Shown here piece by piece: positions 8,731-17,995 of a stretch of 64,000 nucleotides of DNA; the stretch's first letter is position 1; the number at the start of each line of letters is the position of its first letter. This stretch comes from Nostoc sp. 'Peltigera membranacea cyanobiont' 210A (GTDB lineage Bacteria; Cyanobacteriota; Cyanobacteriia; Cyanobacteriales; Nostocaceae). A model generated the notes under the pieces. That model saw only the letters and a program-made list of their open reading frames with translations, had not been told where the DNA came from and did no database searches. Position numbers and translations under genes: made by a program. The DNA is taken from NCBI RefSeq assembly GCF_002246015.1, contig NZ_NOLJ01000012.1, positions 7,455-71,454 on the forward strand, given 5' to 3'.

Positions 8731-10098
8731 TCATTTAATCCACACGGTTTTAACATTTACAAACTCATGTATACCTTGGATACTCAATTCTCTGCCATAT
8801 CCAGAACGCTTGATGCCACCAAAGGGCAACCGAGGATCGGATTTGACCATACTGTTGATAAACACTGCACCAGCTTCGATTTCCTCAACCAAGCGATCGC
8901 TCTCTTGTTTATTGGTTGTCCAAGCACTTGCACCTAAGCCAAAGGGTGAGTCATTAGCAAGTTTGATGGCAGCATCGATATCTGGAACCCGGAATAACAA
9001 GGCTACTGGACCAAAGAATTCTTCTTTTGCAATTGTTGTGTCGGTGGGGATATCTATGATAATCGTTGGCGGATAAAAGTTTCCAGGACGATCTGATAAA
9101 GGATGTCCACCGATGATGACTTTACCACCACTGCTAATAGCACCTTGCACTTGTTGATCTAAATCCTGGAGAATACCAGGTGTTGCCAGTGGCCCTAAAT
9201 CGGTATCTGGTTGCATAGGATCGCCTACTTTCAGCGCCTCAAATTTTTCTAAAAGCAATTTTTCAAATTTGTCTGCGATCGCATCTGCGACAATAAAACG
9301 TTTCGCTGCAATACATGATTGCCCGTTATTTAACATCCGCGCTGTAGTTGCTGTGACAACTGCTGTCTCTAAGTCAGCACTTTCTAACACAATAAACGGG
9401 TCACTTCCTCCTAATTCCAAAACTGTTTTTTTAATTTGTTTGCCGGCGGCGACGGCGAGGGATGCACCTGCTGGTTCGCTTCCGGTCAAGGTAGCAGCTT
9501 TTACGCGGTCATCAGCCATTAAATCGGCAACTTTGGCAGCGCCTATTAATAGAGTTTGAAAAGCACCTTCAGGAAAACCTGCCCGTCGGATAATATCTTC
9601 AATTGCCAAGGCGCACTGCGGCACATTGGAAGCGTGTTTGAGTAAGCCGACATTTCCCGCCATGAGTGCCGGTGCAGCAAAGCGGAACACTTGCCAGAAA
9701 GGGAAATTCCACGGCATCACCGCAAGAATTGCACCTATTGGTTGATAACGTACAAAACTCTGGCTGGCATCAGTTTTTACACTGACATCAGCTAAGAAAC
9801 CAGGGGCGTGTTCGGCATAGTAGCGACAGACAACGGCGCATTTTTCGACTTCTGCGATCGCAGCTTTAAATGGTTTACCCATTTCTAGAGTCATTAACTT
9901 AGCAAATTCTGCTTTATCTTGCTCTAAAATGTCGGCAGCTTTTTGCAGGCAGTGCGATCGTTCAGAGAAACTTGTCTGACGATACTGTTCAAAAGTCCGA
10001 TCGGCTAAATCGAGTTTAGCGGCAATTTCTGCATCATTGAGCGCCTCAAAGGTTTTGAGCGTCTCCCCAGTGGCGGGATTAATGGTGGCGATCGCCAT
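8731..10098 (-). CDS. gabD: NAD(P)-dependent succinic semialdehyde dehydrogenase
   Basis: 455 residues, a complete aldehyde dehydrogenase of the SSADH subfamily. Visible motifs: VMPWNFPFWQVFRF (cofactor-binding region), TLTGSEPAG, the general-base ELGGSDPF, the nucleophile Cys in NNGQSCIAAKR, and EEFFGPVA near the C-terminus. It oxidises succinic semialdehyde to succinate. The ATG at 10098 has a strong GGGAGGT eight bases upstream. It is the first gene of a likely two-gene transcript with the ThDP decarboxylase, so the two together convert 2-oxoglutarate to succinate. Confidence 0.88.
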   Translation of the reverse strand: MAIATINPATGETLKTFEALNDAEIAAKLDLADRTFEQYRQTSFSERSHCLQKAADILEQDKAEFAKLMTLEMGKPFKAAIAEVEKCAVVCRYYAEHAPGFLADVSVKTDASQSFVRYQPIGAILAVMPWNFPFWQVFRFAAPALMAGNVGLLKHASNVPQCALAIEDIIRRAGFPEGAFQTLLIGAAKVADLMADDRVKAATLTGSEPAGASLAVAAGKQIKKTVLELGGSDPFIVLESADLETAVVTATTARMLNNGQSCIAAKRFIVADAIADKFEKLLLEKFEALKVGDPMQPDTDLGPLATPGILQDLDQQVQGAISSGGKVIIGGHPLSDRPGNFYPPTIIIDIPTDTTIAKEEFFGPVALLFRVPDIDAAIKLANDSPFGLGASAWTTNKQESDRLVEEIEAGAVFINSMVKSDPRLPFGGIKRSGYGRELSIQGIHEFVNVKTVWIK

Positions 10099-10330
10099 TA
10101 CCTGACCTCCCGTTAAAAAATAGCTTCGGTAGGCTTCCTAGTGTTACACAGATCAATTCTGGAAGCTACCACCCAAATTCTAGTCTTTTAACCCAGAATT
10201 GGTTGCTTAATATTACAATTTTGAAATTATTTTGAAACAAAATATACAAGTAAACTATGTATTTATCATGATAAATTAGCATTTGTTAATTATTTAGTTA
10301 GCTGTTAATTGTTTTTCTAATACCCAATAC

Positions 10331-11983
10331 CTAAAGATTCATGATTGGAGCAATGATTGTTGGCACTGGCTGCAATTTTGTCTGATAAACCTTAACTAAT
10401 CGCTCAATACCTTTGAAACGATAATCTCCCATTTCTTGGAAGTCTGAGGGTTCTGAAAGCATTTTATGGGTGACTTCACTAATCACACATTCACTAGGGG
10501 GACAAACTGCTTCCATCCGAGCAGCAAGATTAATCGTTGCGCCTAATGCCGTATAATCTACCCTTTGGGAACTACCGACATCTCCCACCACAGCTTTACC
10601 GCTATTAATCGCAATACGTAATTGCAGGGGTTCGTGCCAAAAACCATTGGCATTAAGATGTTCCAAACGAGTGAGCATTCCCTTGGCAGCAGTAACAGCG
10701 CGATCGGCATGATCTGCTTGCGGTTCTGGAGCGCCAAAAAATGCCATAATGCAATCGCCAATATATTTATCTAAAGTGCCGCCGCAACCAAACACTTCTT
10801 TTAGCATTTCTTCAAATAAATTATTTAATAGTTGAGCGATCGCAGTTGGTGTTAACCTTTCAGAAATTGCCGTAAAGCCAACTAAATCCGCGAACAAAAT
10901 ACTGATTTCGCTCTCGGCGGGAGCTAAACGACCACCCGGTAATCCGCCTACAGATATCAACTGTTGTACAACTGCTGGAGAATGATAACGTTCTAGTCGG
11001 TGACGAATCATCTCTTCAGTTTTGAGTTTCTCTACTAATAGCCAACGCTGCACGCTAGAAGCGACAAGGTTTGCCAAAGCTGAAAAAAAGCTCAATTCTT
11101 CCTCACCTTCATTTGCCCAATGGTAAGAAGAAAAATTGGCATCGGCATACAATACGCCCACAACTTTATTTTCATCCCATAAAGGCACTGCCATCGCGCT
11201 ACGAATGCCTTTGACCAAAATACTCTGTTCGCTAGCAAACCGTTCATCCTGATGAGTATCACCGGTTTGAATGACTACTTTTTCATCAAATACTTTTTGA
11301 CAAATACTACGACTAATCCAACTACCATCAGAAGGGAGATTTTTCTGTTGAGAAATATTTCTAGTGGCAGCATTCATTAATTCTAACTGGCCGCAACCAT
11401 TGACATCAATTAATAATGCCAAGCGATCGATACTATCAAGATAACGAAAAACTACTTGCTGCACCTGCGAAAAAATCTCTTCTATAGATGCGGCTGCACA
11501 AAGATTTTTCGCTATGTCCACTAAGTCTTTGAGACGGGCAATGGTTTTGTCCTTATTGCTGATGTTGCCATCCTTACTATCAGCTGCAATCCATTGCTGT
11601 TGTAATTGTTCGACATTGTGAAGGATTGTTCTTTGCTCATTAATCTCCGAAATTCCGGGATACTCAGGTGTCGGTTGAGAAACACGGGTTGTGAGCAGCA
11701 CAACCAAGCTGACATTGCCCAGCCAAACGATATCGCCGTGATGTAACTCTTGGGGATAGTTAACCAGATATTTATTGACTTGCGTCCCGTTTTTGCTGCC
11801 CAGATCCTCAATAGTCCACACACCATCAGCCGTTTTTACCAGGCGAGCATGGTTGCGGGATACTCCACCAAAAGGTAAGTACAAATTACATTCCGGCAAA
11901 CGACCAATTGTAAATACATCTTGGTCAACTGCGATCGTGGTCTCGGTATCTCCCTCTTGTAGGCGTAGCGTCAGTTCAGTCAT
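10331..11983 (-). CDS. FHA-GAF class III adenylate/guanylate cyclase
   Basis: 550 residues from the ATG at 11983; a TTG at 12016 in frame is a weaker start. Domain order: FHA at about residues 10-90 (FTIGRLPECNLYLP and SRNHARL, the phosphothreonine-binding loops), GAF at about 165-310, then a class III cyclase at about 345-520. The cyclase has the metal-binding FADLVGFT and YIGD sites, an adenine-selective Lys in TLDKYIGD, and the substrate/transition-state segment YTALGATINLAARM. The architecture matches the FHA-containing cyclase CyaD described in Anabaena. It makes cAMP most likely. The FHA domain suggests recruitment by a Ser/Thr kinase; the GAF ligand is unknown. No membrane segment is seen. 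Confidence 0.88.
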   Translation of the reverse strand: MTELTLRLQEGDTETTIAVDQDVFTIGRLPECNLYLPFGGVSRNHARLVKTADGVWTIEDLGSKNGTQVNKYLVNYPQELHHGDIVWLGNVSLVVLLTTRVSQPTPEYPGISEINEQRTILHNVEQLQQQWIAADSKDGNISNKDKTIARLKDLVDIAKNLCAAASIEEIFSQVQQVVFRYLDSIDRLALLIDVNGCGQLELMNAATRNISQQKNLPSDGSWISRSICQKVFDEKVVIQTGDTHQDERFASEQSILVKGIRSAMAVPLWDENKVVGVLYADANFSSYHWANEGEEELSFFSALANLVASSVQRWLLVEKLKTEEMIRHRLERYHSPAVVQQLISVGGLPGGRLAPAESEISILFADLVGFTAISERLTPTAIAQLLNNLFEEMLKEVFGCGGTLDKYIGDCIMAFFGAPEPQADHADRAVTAAKGMLTRLEHLNANGFWHEPLQLRIAINSGKAVVGDVGSSQRVDYTALGATINLAARMEAVCPPSECVISEVTHKMLSEPSDFQEMGDYRFKGIERLVKVYQTKLQPVPTIIAPIMNL

Positions 11984-12168
11984 GAGTGTGATAGATCCAT
12001 CGAAGCTAGAGGTCAAGCAACTCTAAGGTAAGTTATACCCTACAGGTTAACCTTCACCTTTTGTTTATGACACTGTTAACTGCATTCCGACAACTGTATG
12101 TGACAGATATTACATTGAATGTTTTCCAGAATCCGTGAAAAATCAATCTATTGAACAGCTAACGAATG

Positions 12169-13509
12169 TTAGCGATCGCGTTTAGCAGAACGGCGCGATG
12201 CCGATGAACGAGCGCCAGGTTTCTCGCCATTAGTGGCAGGTGGCGCTGCTTTACGTTTAGCCGATGTCTGTGGTAACGGTTTAGGAGTACGAGCCGGACG
12301 CTTCTCACTTCCGGGCTTGGCTCTGTGTTGCCGTACATTTGCAATTGGTTCGGGGTTGATATCGGGGTTGGGCGCAAAACCAGCAACCACTTCCTTCGGC
12401 AAGCGTTGCTCAATCAGTTTTTCGATATCTGTCAATAGATGCTGTTCATCAATGCACACTAGCGATACAGCTTCACCTGATGCGCCAGCGCGACCGGTGC
12501 GACCAATACGATGAACATAATCTTCGGGTACATTGGGCAAATCAAAGTTAACAACATGGGGCAGTTCGCTGATGTCAAGACCCCTAGCAGCAATGTCTGT
12601 CGCCACCAATACTTGTAAGGTGCCATTTTTGAACTTGGCCAGAGCGTTAGTACGCACCGGCTGGCTTTTATTACCGTGGATTGCCAATGCTTGAATGCGG
12701 TCTTCGCCCAACTGCTTCACTAAACGGTCAGCGCCATACTTGGTGCGAGTGAATACTAGTACTTGATACCAATTATCTCGCCGAATCAGATGAGCAAGTA
12801 ATTGGCGTTTCTTGTCACGGTCTACTTGGTAAACTTTCTGGGCGATCGTGTCGGCGGTAACGTTGCGGCGTGCTACCTCAATCATTGTTGGGTTATTGAG
12901 TAGTCCGGCGGCCAGTGCCTTAATTTTGTCTGAGAAAGTGGCAAAGAATAGCAAATTCTGCCGCTGTTTGGGCAGGAGTGAGAGGATGCGGCGGATATCA
13001 TTAATAAAACCCATGTCCAGCATCCGATCGGCTTCATCCAGCACCAAAACCTCAATCTGTGATAAATTCAGCGTACCCTGCTGTACGTGGTCTAGGAGTC
13101 GCCCTGGAGTCGCGACCAAAATATCCACTCGACTCCTCAAACGCTGTTTTTGCAGATTAATACTGACTCCGCCAAACATCACCATCGAGTTGAGATTTAA
13201 GTACTTGCCGTACTCGCGCACGCTTTCTTCCACTTGGGCAGCGAGTTCGCGAGTCGGGGTGAGAATCAACGCCCGGATTGGTGGGTATCCATTAGGCGTA
13301 CCTTTGCTCTTGTTAGACGACAACCGATGCAAAAGCGGTAATGTAAAACTAGCGGTCTTTCCAGTGCCAGTTTGTGCCCCAGCTAATAAATCTTTACCCG
13401 ACAAGACAGCAGGAATGGACTGCATCTGGATTGGCGTGGGTTCCGTGTACCCTCGTTCGGTAACAGCACGGATAATTTCATTGGACAAGCCGAGATCGGA
13501 AAAAGACAT
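12169..13509 (-). CDS. DEAD-box ATP-dependent RNA helicase (RhlE-like)
   Basis: 446 residues from the ATG at 13509, chosen because GGAG lies seven bases upstream and the Q-motif ([14 protein letters not shown]...PTPIQ) starts immediately. Helicase motifs in order: [26 protein letters not shown] at 158-161, FAT at 189-191, [16 protein letters not shown] and [10 protein letters not shown]. Motif III is FAT instead of the usual SAT. A basic low-complexity tail of about 70 residues (Arg/Lys/Pro/Ala rich) follows and probably binds RNA. The gene is divergent from an IF-3 paralogue, with a shared 215-bp promoter region. Relatives unwind structured mRNA or help ribosome assembly in the cold. Confidence 0.93.
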   Translation of the reverse strand: MSFSDLGLSNEIIRAVTERGYTEPTPIQMQSIPAVLSGKDLLAGAQTGTGKTASFTLPLLHRLSSNKSKGTPNGYPPIRALILTPTRELAAQVEESVREYGKYLNLNSMVMFGGVSINLQKQRLRSRVDILVATPGRLLDHVQQGTLNLSQIEVLVLDEADRMLDMGFINDIRRILSLLPKQRQNLLFFATFSDKIKALAAGLLNNPTMIEVARRNVTADTIAQKVYQVDRDKKRQLLAHLIRRDNWYQVLVFTRTKYGADRLVKQLGEDRIQALAIHGNKSQPVRTNALAKFKNGTLQVLVATDIAARGLDISELPHVVNFDLPNVPEDYVHRIGRTGRAGASGEAVSLVCIDEQHLLTDIEKLIEQRLPKEVVAGFAPNPDINPEPIANVRQHRAKPGSEKRPARTPKPLPQTSAKRKAAPPATNGEKPGARSSASRRSAKRDR

Positions 13510-13724
13510 AAGACTCCAAAAATAACATCGGCCTGTCGCCAATCATGGCGTCAGTCTTAGGCGGACGGATAAAAATCATTGAAAAGCTGGATGGGCAGTA
13601 GCGCAAAGACTGAGAGCGAGTGCCGCAGTCCCTCATTCTATCAGATTGCCGTCTATTGTGTTGTTAAAGTTGCTCTGATTCAGTGTTGTGTTAAATTAGC
13701 ATTACCTGCTTGTAAAGCAAAGTA

Positions 13725-14237
13725 TTGAACAAATGGGAGAAATTCATTATCGCAATCCAAAAGCAACTGATTAATTCACAAATCAAATCACCTAGCGTCT
13801 TCTTGATTGACCATGAGAATAATAATCGTGGTCTGATCGACACCAATGAGGCGTTACAGCTAGCCGAAAGCTTAGAGCTTGACTTAGTTGTAGTTTCTCA
13901 AGGTAAAGACGCTCCAATCGCCAAGATTCTCAACTATGGCAAGCTACAATATCAAAAGAAAAAACGTCAGAGCCAGAGTGCTAGACCCACGGTAAAAGAA
14001 GTTCGATTCGGTCTAAACGTGGGTATGGCTGATTACAATTTACGTATCGAACAAGCAGGTCAATGGTTGAGTAAAGGCGATTCTGTCAAGTTTGCCATTC
14101 GTTTACGAGGCCGAGAACATCAATATCGTGACAAAGCAGGAGAACTGCTAGACCGAATTGCAAACGATCTCAGTCAAGTAGGTAAAATCCAGTCGCTGGA
14201 TAAACGCGCTCTAGTTGTTCAAGTTATTCCTGCTTAG
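13725..14237 (+). CDS. diverged IF-3 paralogue
   Basis: 170 residues, the usual length for translation initiation factor IF-3. Both domains are visible: an N-terminal domain (INSQIKSPSVFLID, EALQLAESLELDLVVVS, KILNYGKLQYQKKKRQ) and a C-terminal domain (VKEVRFGLN, ADYNLRIEQAGQWLSKGDSVKF, RLRGREHQY). Several normally constant positions differ: PIAKILNYGK instead of P-V-C-R-I-M-D-Y-G-K, and RFGLNVGMADYN where canonical IF-3 has a K-R/I-D-E-H-D-Y pattern. No ATG precedes the conserved region; the frame starts with TTG at 13725, just after an in-frame TAA. It is probably a second, specialised IF-3 rather than the housekeeping infC. Confidence 0.8.
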   Translation: MNKWEKFIIAIQKQLINSQIKSPSVFLIDHENNNRGLIDTNEALQLAESLELDLVVVSQGKDAPIAKILNYGKLQYQKKKRQSQSARPTVKEVRFGLNVGMADYNLRIEQAGQWLSKGDSVKFAIRLRGREHQYRDKAGELLDRIANDLSQVGKIQSLDKRALVVQVIPA

Positions 14238-14396
14238 TTATCTGGCGATCGCTAGAGGATGTATTGGTGGCAGCTTGTAAGGAACGAAAAAAGCCGGACA
14301 CAGTACTGTAGCTTCTATGGAAAAAACAGTCAACTGTTATTCAAGGTGAATTTGACTTTCCGACCAAACAAGCGCCACGCGCCGGGATATAACCAA

Positions 14397-15011
14397 TCAA
14401 TCGGCGCATTTTGCGATCAGGTGTGTCAAGGCATCAATCAAGCGATCGCTTTCCATTGGTACAATGTCCTGTCCATGCATCACATTTTGAGTAATATGAA
14501 AATGCACTAATGCTCCTAAGAGAATTCTCGCTGTCGCCTCTGGATCGGGTATCTTTAATTCTGGAGCCGCCAAGTAGTGGGTGAGAGTTTCGGCTACTGG
14601 CTTAATCATCACCCGAACACAAATTTGAGCTAACTCAGGAAAACGCCCAGATTCCCCGATTAGTACTCGCATAAATGCACTATGTTCTTTGTCGTTAAGC
14701 ATTTGATCTAATGCTTTGGTTACTACCTGGCGCACTATAGTGGCTGGTTCTCCCTCAATCGGTTCTGTGCCAAAAATGGAGCTATTCTTTTTACTTGTCA
14801 GTTGCTCTAACAGTACTTTAAATAGTCCTTCTTTATCTTGAAAGTGGCTGTAGACTGTCGCTTTAGAAACACCTGCTGCTACTGCTACCCGATCCATGCT
14901 CGTACCAGCATAGCCATTTTGGAGAAACTCTTGCATTGCACCTTGCAGAATTTGCTCTACTTTATCAACAGAATTATCTCGATCAACTTCGTCAGTTTTG
15001 ATGCGTACCAT
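14397..15011 (-). CDS. TetR-family repressor
   Basis: 204 residues. Residues about 14-62 form the TetR helix-turn-helix domain (AMQEFLQNGYAGTSMDRVAVA, then AGVSKATVYSHFQDKEGLF). The rest is an AefR-like helical ligand-binding domain. The ATG at 15011 follows AAGGA. It is divergent from the first devBCA operon. A perfect 20-bp palindrome and a second dyad in the shared region are good candidates for its operator, so it likely represses both itself and the exporter until a ligand binds. The ligand is unknown. Confidence 0.88.
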   Translation of the reverse strand: MVRIKTDEVDRDNSVDKVEQILQGAMQEFLQNGYAGTSMDRVAVAAGVSKATVYSHFQDKEGLFKVLLEQLTSKKNSSIFGTEPIEGEPATIVRQVVTKALDQMLNDKEHSAFMRVLIGESGRFPELAQICVRVMIKPVAETLTHYLAAPELKIPDPEATARILLGALVHFHITQNVMHGQDIVPMESDRLIDALTHLIAKCAD

Positions 15012-15334
15012 TTATTAATTATCCTTTCTTCTCAACAATATTAATAGATGCTGCAAAATGCTTTAGTACAAAATGGCGAAAATAAATATACCCTTTGATA
15101 AAGCCCCAAAGCCTCTATTATCAGCTTTCCTCTCCTCTACTTTTTTGTCGTAGATAATCAATCCCAATAGGGAATAGCATTCCGCAGCATAAGGGATTTC
15201 CAGTTAAAAAAATATCCCGTCTAGGGACGCAATACCTGTGCCCATACAAATCTAGAAATGATTGGGGATAATTTATTTTTTGCAAGTCCCTAATGCCAAG
15301 CAAATCGAGTGACAAGTTTAGTTGTGTCCTATTG

Positions 15335-15354
15335 ACTAAACTAGTCCGTTTAGT
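15335..15354. promoter_or_regulatory. candidate TetR operator
   Basis: ACTAAAC-N6-GTTTAGT, a perfect inverted repeat with a six-base spacer, lies between the divergent TetR gene and the exporter operon. It sits about 60 bp before the exporter start codon. Further GTTTAG half-sites lie at 15316 and 15377. TetR repressors commonly bind such 15-20 bp dyads. Confidence 0.6.
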
Positions 15355-15367
15355 TTAGCATAAATTG

Positions 15368-15379
15368 AACTGGACAGTT
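15368..15379. promoter_or_regulatory. second dyad upstream of devB-like gene
   Basis: AACTG-GA-CAGTT lies 37 bp before the ATG of the membrane fusion gene. It carries the core ACTGGACA that recurs, inverted, near 28718-28745. Confidence 0.35.
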
Positions 15380-15415
15380 TAGTACAGGTTGCTACTGGTG
15401 GTAAGGGGGAATAGG

Positions 15416-16723
15416 ATGAGGGAAAACAGGAATTCAGAGGGTTTAGGGTCTTCTCAGAATCTTTTGCGATCGCCACTTCTACTTGCAATACTTACATCTC
15501 TAGCAATAGGTGGAATCAGTGTTTATACGTTGATGAAGCTTCAGGCTACAGCTAATGAAAAGCAAACAGCACCAGTAGCAGTTCAGCCAGTGGTAAAAAC
15601 AGTAACAGCATTAGGGCGGTTGGAACCAAAGGGAGAAATAATAAAACTGTCAGCGCCTTCTTCTAATGAAGGAAATCGGGTAGAGCAACTATTGGTGAAA
15701 GAAGGCGATCGCGTCAAAGCTGGGCAGGTAGTTGCGATTATGGACAACCGCGATCGCCTACAAGCTACTTTGAGTGAAGCCCAAAAACAAGTTCAAGTTG
15801 CCAAATCCCGCCTTAACCAAGTAAAAGCTGGAGCCAAACAGGGAGAAATTGGGGCGCGTCAAGCAACCGTGAATCGTGTGCAAGTAGAACTACAAGGAAA
15901 CATTAAAACTCAGCAAGCCACAATTAATCGTCTAGAAGCAGAATTGCAAGGGCAACAACGGAGCTTGCAAGCAACAGTGGCTCGCGTAGCAGCCGAGAGA
16001 CGTAATGCTCAAGCTGAGGTGCAGCGCTACGAGACTTTATATAAAGCAGGAGCAATTTCTAGTCAGGAAGTTGATAGCAGACGTTTAAGTGCCGAAACTT
16101 CCACGCAAGCGTTAATTGAAAGCCAAGCCACTCAGACAAGAACTGTCGCAACCCTACAACAGCAGATTAACGAAGCAAAAGCTAACCAGGATCAAACCCT
16201 CGCCAGCTTGCAACAGCAGATTAACGAAGCAAAAGCTAACCTGAATCAAACTGCTGAAGTCCGTCCCACAGATATAGCAAATGCACAAGCAGAGGTGGAC
16301 AGCGCTCAAGCCACCGTGGAGAAAATTAGAGCAGAACTGGCACAGGCTTATGTTGTGGCTCCAAAAGCTGGTCGAATTTTGGAGATTAATACACGAGCCG
16401 GAGAAACTGTTGGCGATGAAGGAATTGTGGCTCTAGGTCAAACCGACCAGATGTATGCAGTAGTAGAAGTCTACCAAAGTGATATCAAGAAAGTGCGTCC
16501 GGGACAAGAGGTGCTGGTAAGCAGTGATTCCCTCCGCAATGAATTAGAGGGAAGAGTGGATTGGATTGGTATGCAGGTAAAGCGGCAAAATCTGATTAAC
16601 GCCGATCCCTCTAGCAATATTGATGCCAGAGTAGTGGAAGTGCATGTGCAACTGAATAAACTATCTAGCCAAAATGCTTCTAGCTTAACTAATTTGCAAG
16701 TCAAGGCGGTAATTGAACTGTGA
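15416..16723 (+). CDS. DevB-like membrane fusion protein, copy 1
   Basis: 435 residues from the ATG at 15416, preceded by AAGGGGGAA; an upstream TTG is less likely. One N-terminal membrane helix (LLAILTSLAIGGISVYTLM), then a lipoyl/barrel half (TVTALGRLEPKGE, VKEGDRVKAGQVVAIMDNRD), a long coiled-coil hairpin at about 120-310, and a returning barrel (YVVAPKAGRILEINTRAGE). The coiled coil contains a duplicated segment (LQQQINEAKAN twice), which explains its extra length against the second copy. DevB proteins link an inner-membrane ABC exporter to TolC (HgdD). The gene overlaps the permease by GTGA, so the operon is tightly coupled. Confidence 0.9.
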   Translation: MRENRNSEGLGSSQNLLRSPLLLAILTSLAIGGISVYTLMKLQATANEKQTAPVAVQPVVKTVTALGRLEPKGEIIKLSAPSSNEGNRVEQLLVKEGDRVKAGQVVAIMDNRDRLQATLSEAQKQVQVAKSRLNQVKAGAKQGEIGARQATVNRVQVELQGNIKTQQATINRLEAELQGQQRSLQATVARVAAERRNAQAEVQRYETLYKAGAISSQEVDSRRLSAETSTQALIESQATQTRTVATLQQQINEAKANQDQTLASLQQQINEAKANLNQTAEVRPTDIANAQAEVDSAQATVEKIRAELAQAYVVAPKAGRILEINTRAGETVGDEGIVALGQTDQMYAVVEVYQSDIKKVRPGQEVLVSSDSLRNELEGRVDWIGMQVKRQNLINADPSSNIDARVVEVHVQLNKLSSQNASSLTNLQVKAVIEL

Positions 16724-17895
16724 TTGGATTTATCCAGCAACTGCGGCGGCGAACGCCTTTAGGATGGCTGCAACTGAGTCATGAAAAAGGCCGTCTTTTG
16801 GTAGCATTGTCAGGCATTGCCTTTGCCGATGTTCTGATGTTCATGCAGCTAGGATTTCAGACTGCCCTGTTTGAAAGTAACACAATCTTGCATCGCAGTA
16901 TGCAGGCTGATATGTTTGTCATCAGTCCCCAAGCACGTAACCTAGCAAATATGTCTAGCTTTACGCGGCGGCGGCTGTATCAAGCAATGGATGTACCCGG
17001 TGTAAAGTCGGCAGAAGGAATGTATGTCAACATTGTTGATTGGAAAAATCCCCAAACACAACAGAAGACGACAATATTAGTTATGGGGTTCAATCCCGAT
17101 CGGCAAGTGTTTAACTTAGCAGATGTAAATCGCCAGATAGATGCTGTTAAGCTACCAGATACCGTTTTGTTCGATCGCGCCTCTAGGGGAGATTATAATG
17201 ATGCGATCGCTAAAATTGACCAAGGTAAAACTGTCACAACCGAAATAGAACGCCGGACAATTACGATTAGCGGCTTATTTTCAGTCGGGGCTTCCTTCAT
17301 CGCCGATGGTACTTTAATCACCAACGACCAGAACTTTCTGCGACTATTTCCTAGACGAGAAGCCAGCGGTGTCAGTCTCGGTTTGGTGCAACTACAACCA
17401 GGCTACGACCCAAAGCAGATGAAAGCAGCTTTAGAAGCTTATTTAGATGATGATGTCAAAGTTTTAACCAGAGCAGAATTTATCGAATTTGAAATAAATT
17501 ACTGGAAAACAAATACAGCCATCGGATTTATTTTCAGCCTGGGTGTAGCAATGGGATTTATGGTGGGCGTGATTATCGTCTATCAAGTTCTTTCTACAGA
17601 TGTGAATTCTCATATCAAAGAATACGCCACTTTCAAAGCAATGGGGTATAACAATCTTTATTTATTAGGTGTGGTGTTTGAAGAGGCGATTATTTTAGCT
17701 ATCTTGGGCTTTATCCCAGGAGCGATCGCACCTTTAGGACTTTATCATTTAACTCGTAATGCCACCAATTTACCACTTTATATGACCGTAGCGCGGGCTT
17801 TGACGGTATTAACACTGACTATGATTATGTGTGTAATTTCTGGTGCGATCGCCACCCGTAAATTACAATCCGCTGACCCCGCAGATATGTTTTAG
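16720..17895 (+). CDS. DevC-like ABC exporter permease, copy 1
   Basis: 391 residues, GTG start overlapping the previous stop. MacB/FtsX-type topology: one N-terminal membrane helix after the LGWLQLSHEK segment, a large periplasmic domain, and three C-terminal helices (IGFIFSLGVAMGFMVGVIIV; LGVVFEEAIILAILGFIPGA; ALTVLTLTMIMCVISGAIA). DevC works with DevB and DevA. In Anabaena the archetype exports heterocyst glycolipids; other paralogues serve other substrates, and the substrate here is unknown. It is closely similar to the permease at 26531-27706. Confidence 0.9.
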   Translation: MIGFIQQLRRRTPLGWLQLSHEKGRLLVALSGIAFADVLMFMQLGFQTALFESNTILHRSMQADMFVISPQARNLANMSSFTRRRLYQAMDVPGVKSAEGMYVNIVDWKNPQTQQKTTILVMGFNPDRQVFNLADVNRQIDAVKLPDTVLFDRASRGDYNDAIAKIDQGKTVTTEIERRTITISGLFSVGASFIADGTLITNDQNFLRLFPRREASGVSLGLVQLQPGYDPKQMKAALEAYLDDDVKVLTRAEFIEFEINYWKTNTAIGFIFSLGVAMGFMVGVIIVYQVLSTDVNSHIKEYATFKAMGYNNLYLLGVVFEEAIILAILGFIPGAIAPLGLYHLTRNATNLPLYMTVARALTVLTLTMIMCVISGAIATRKLQSADPADMF

Positions 17896-17900
17896 AAAAT

Positions 17901-17942
17901 GGGGACTGGGGACTGGGGACTGGGGATTGGGGACTGGGGATT
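17901..17942. repeat. heptamer tandem repeat (GGGGACT)x6
   Basis: Six consecutive 7-mers (GGGGACT/GGGGATT) sit between the permease and ATPase genes of the first exporter operon. The repeat is transcribed inside the operon and is G-rich on the coding strand. Confidence 0.9.
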
Positions 17943-17995
17943 GGGAAATCCCTAATCGCCAATCTAAAATATAAAATCTAAAATCTAAAATTAGT

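Noticed and set aside
12848-13525. Long plus-strand frame antisense to the helicase gene
   Set aside because: The opposite strand has an unbroken series of DEAD-box motifs; the antisense frame reads as low-complexity shadow.
15121-15315. Short minus-strand frame upstream of devB1
   Set aside because: It covers dispersed intergenic repeat sequence and the TetR promoter region, has no ribosome binding site and no family.
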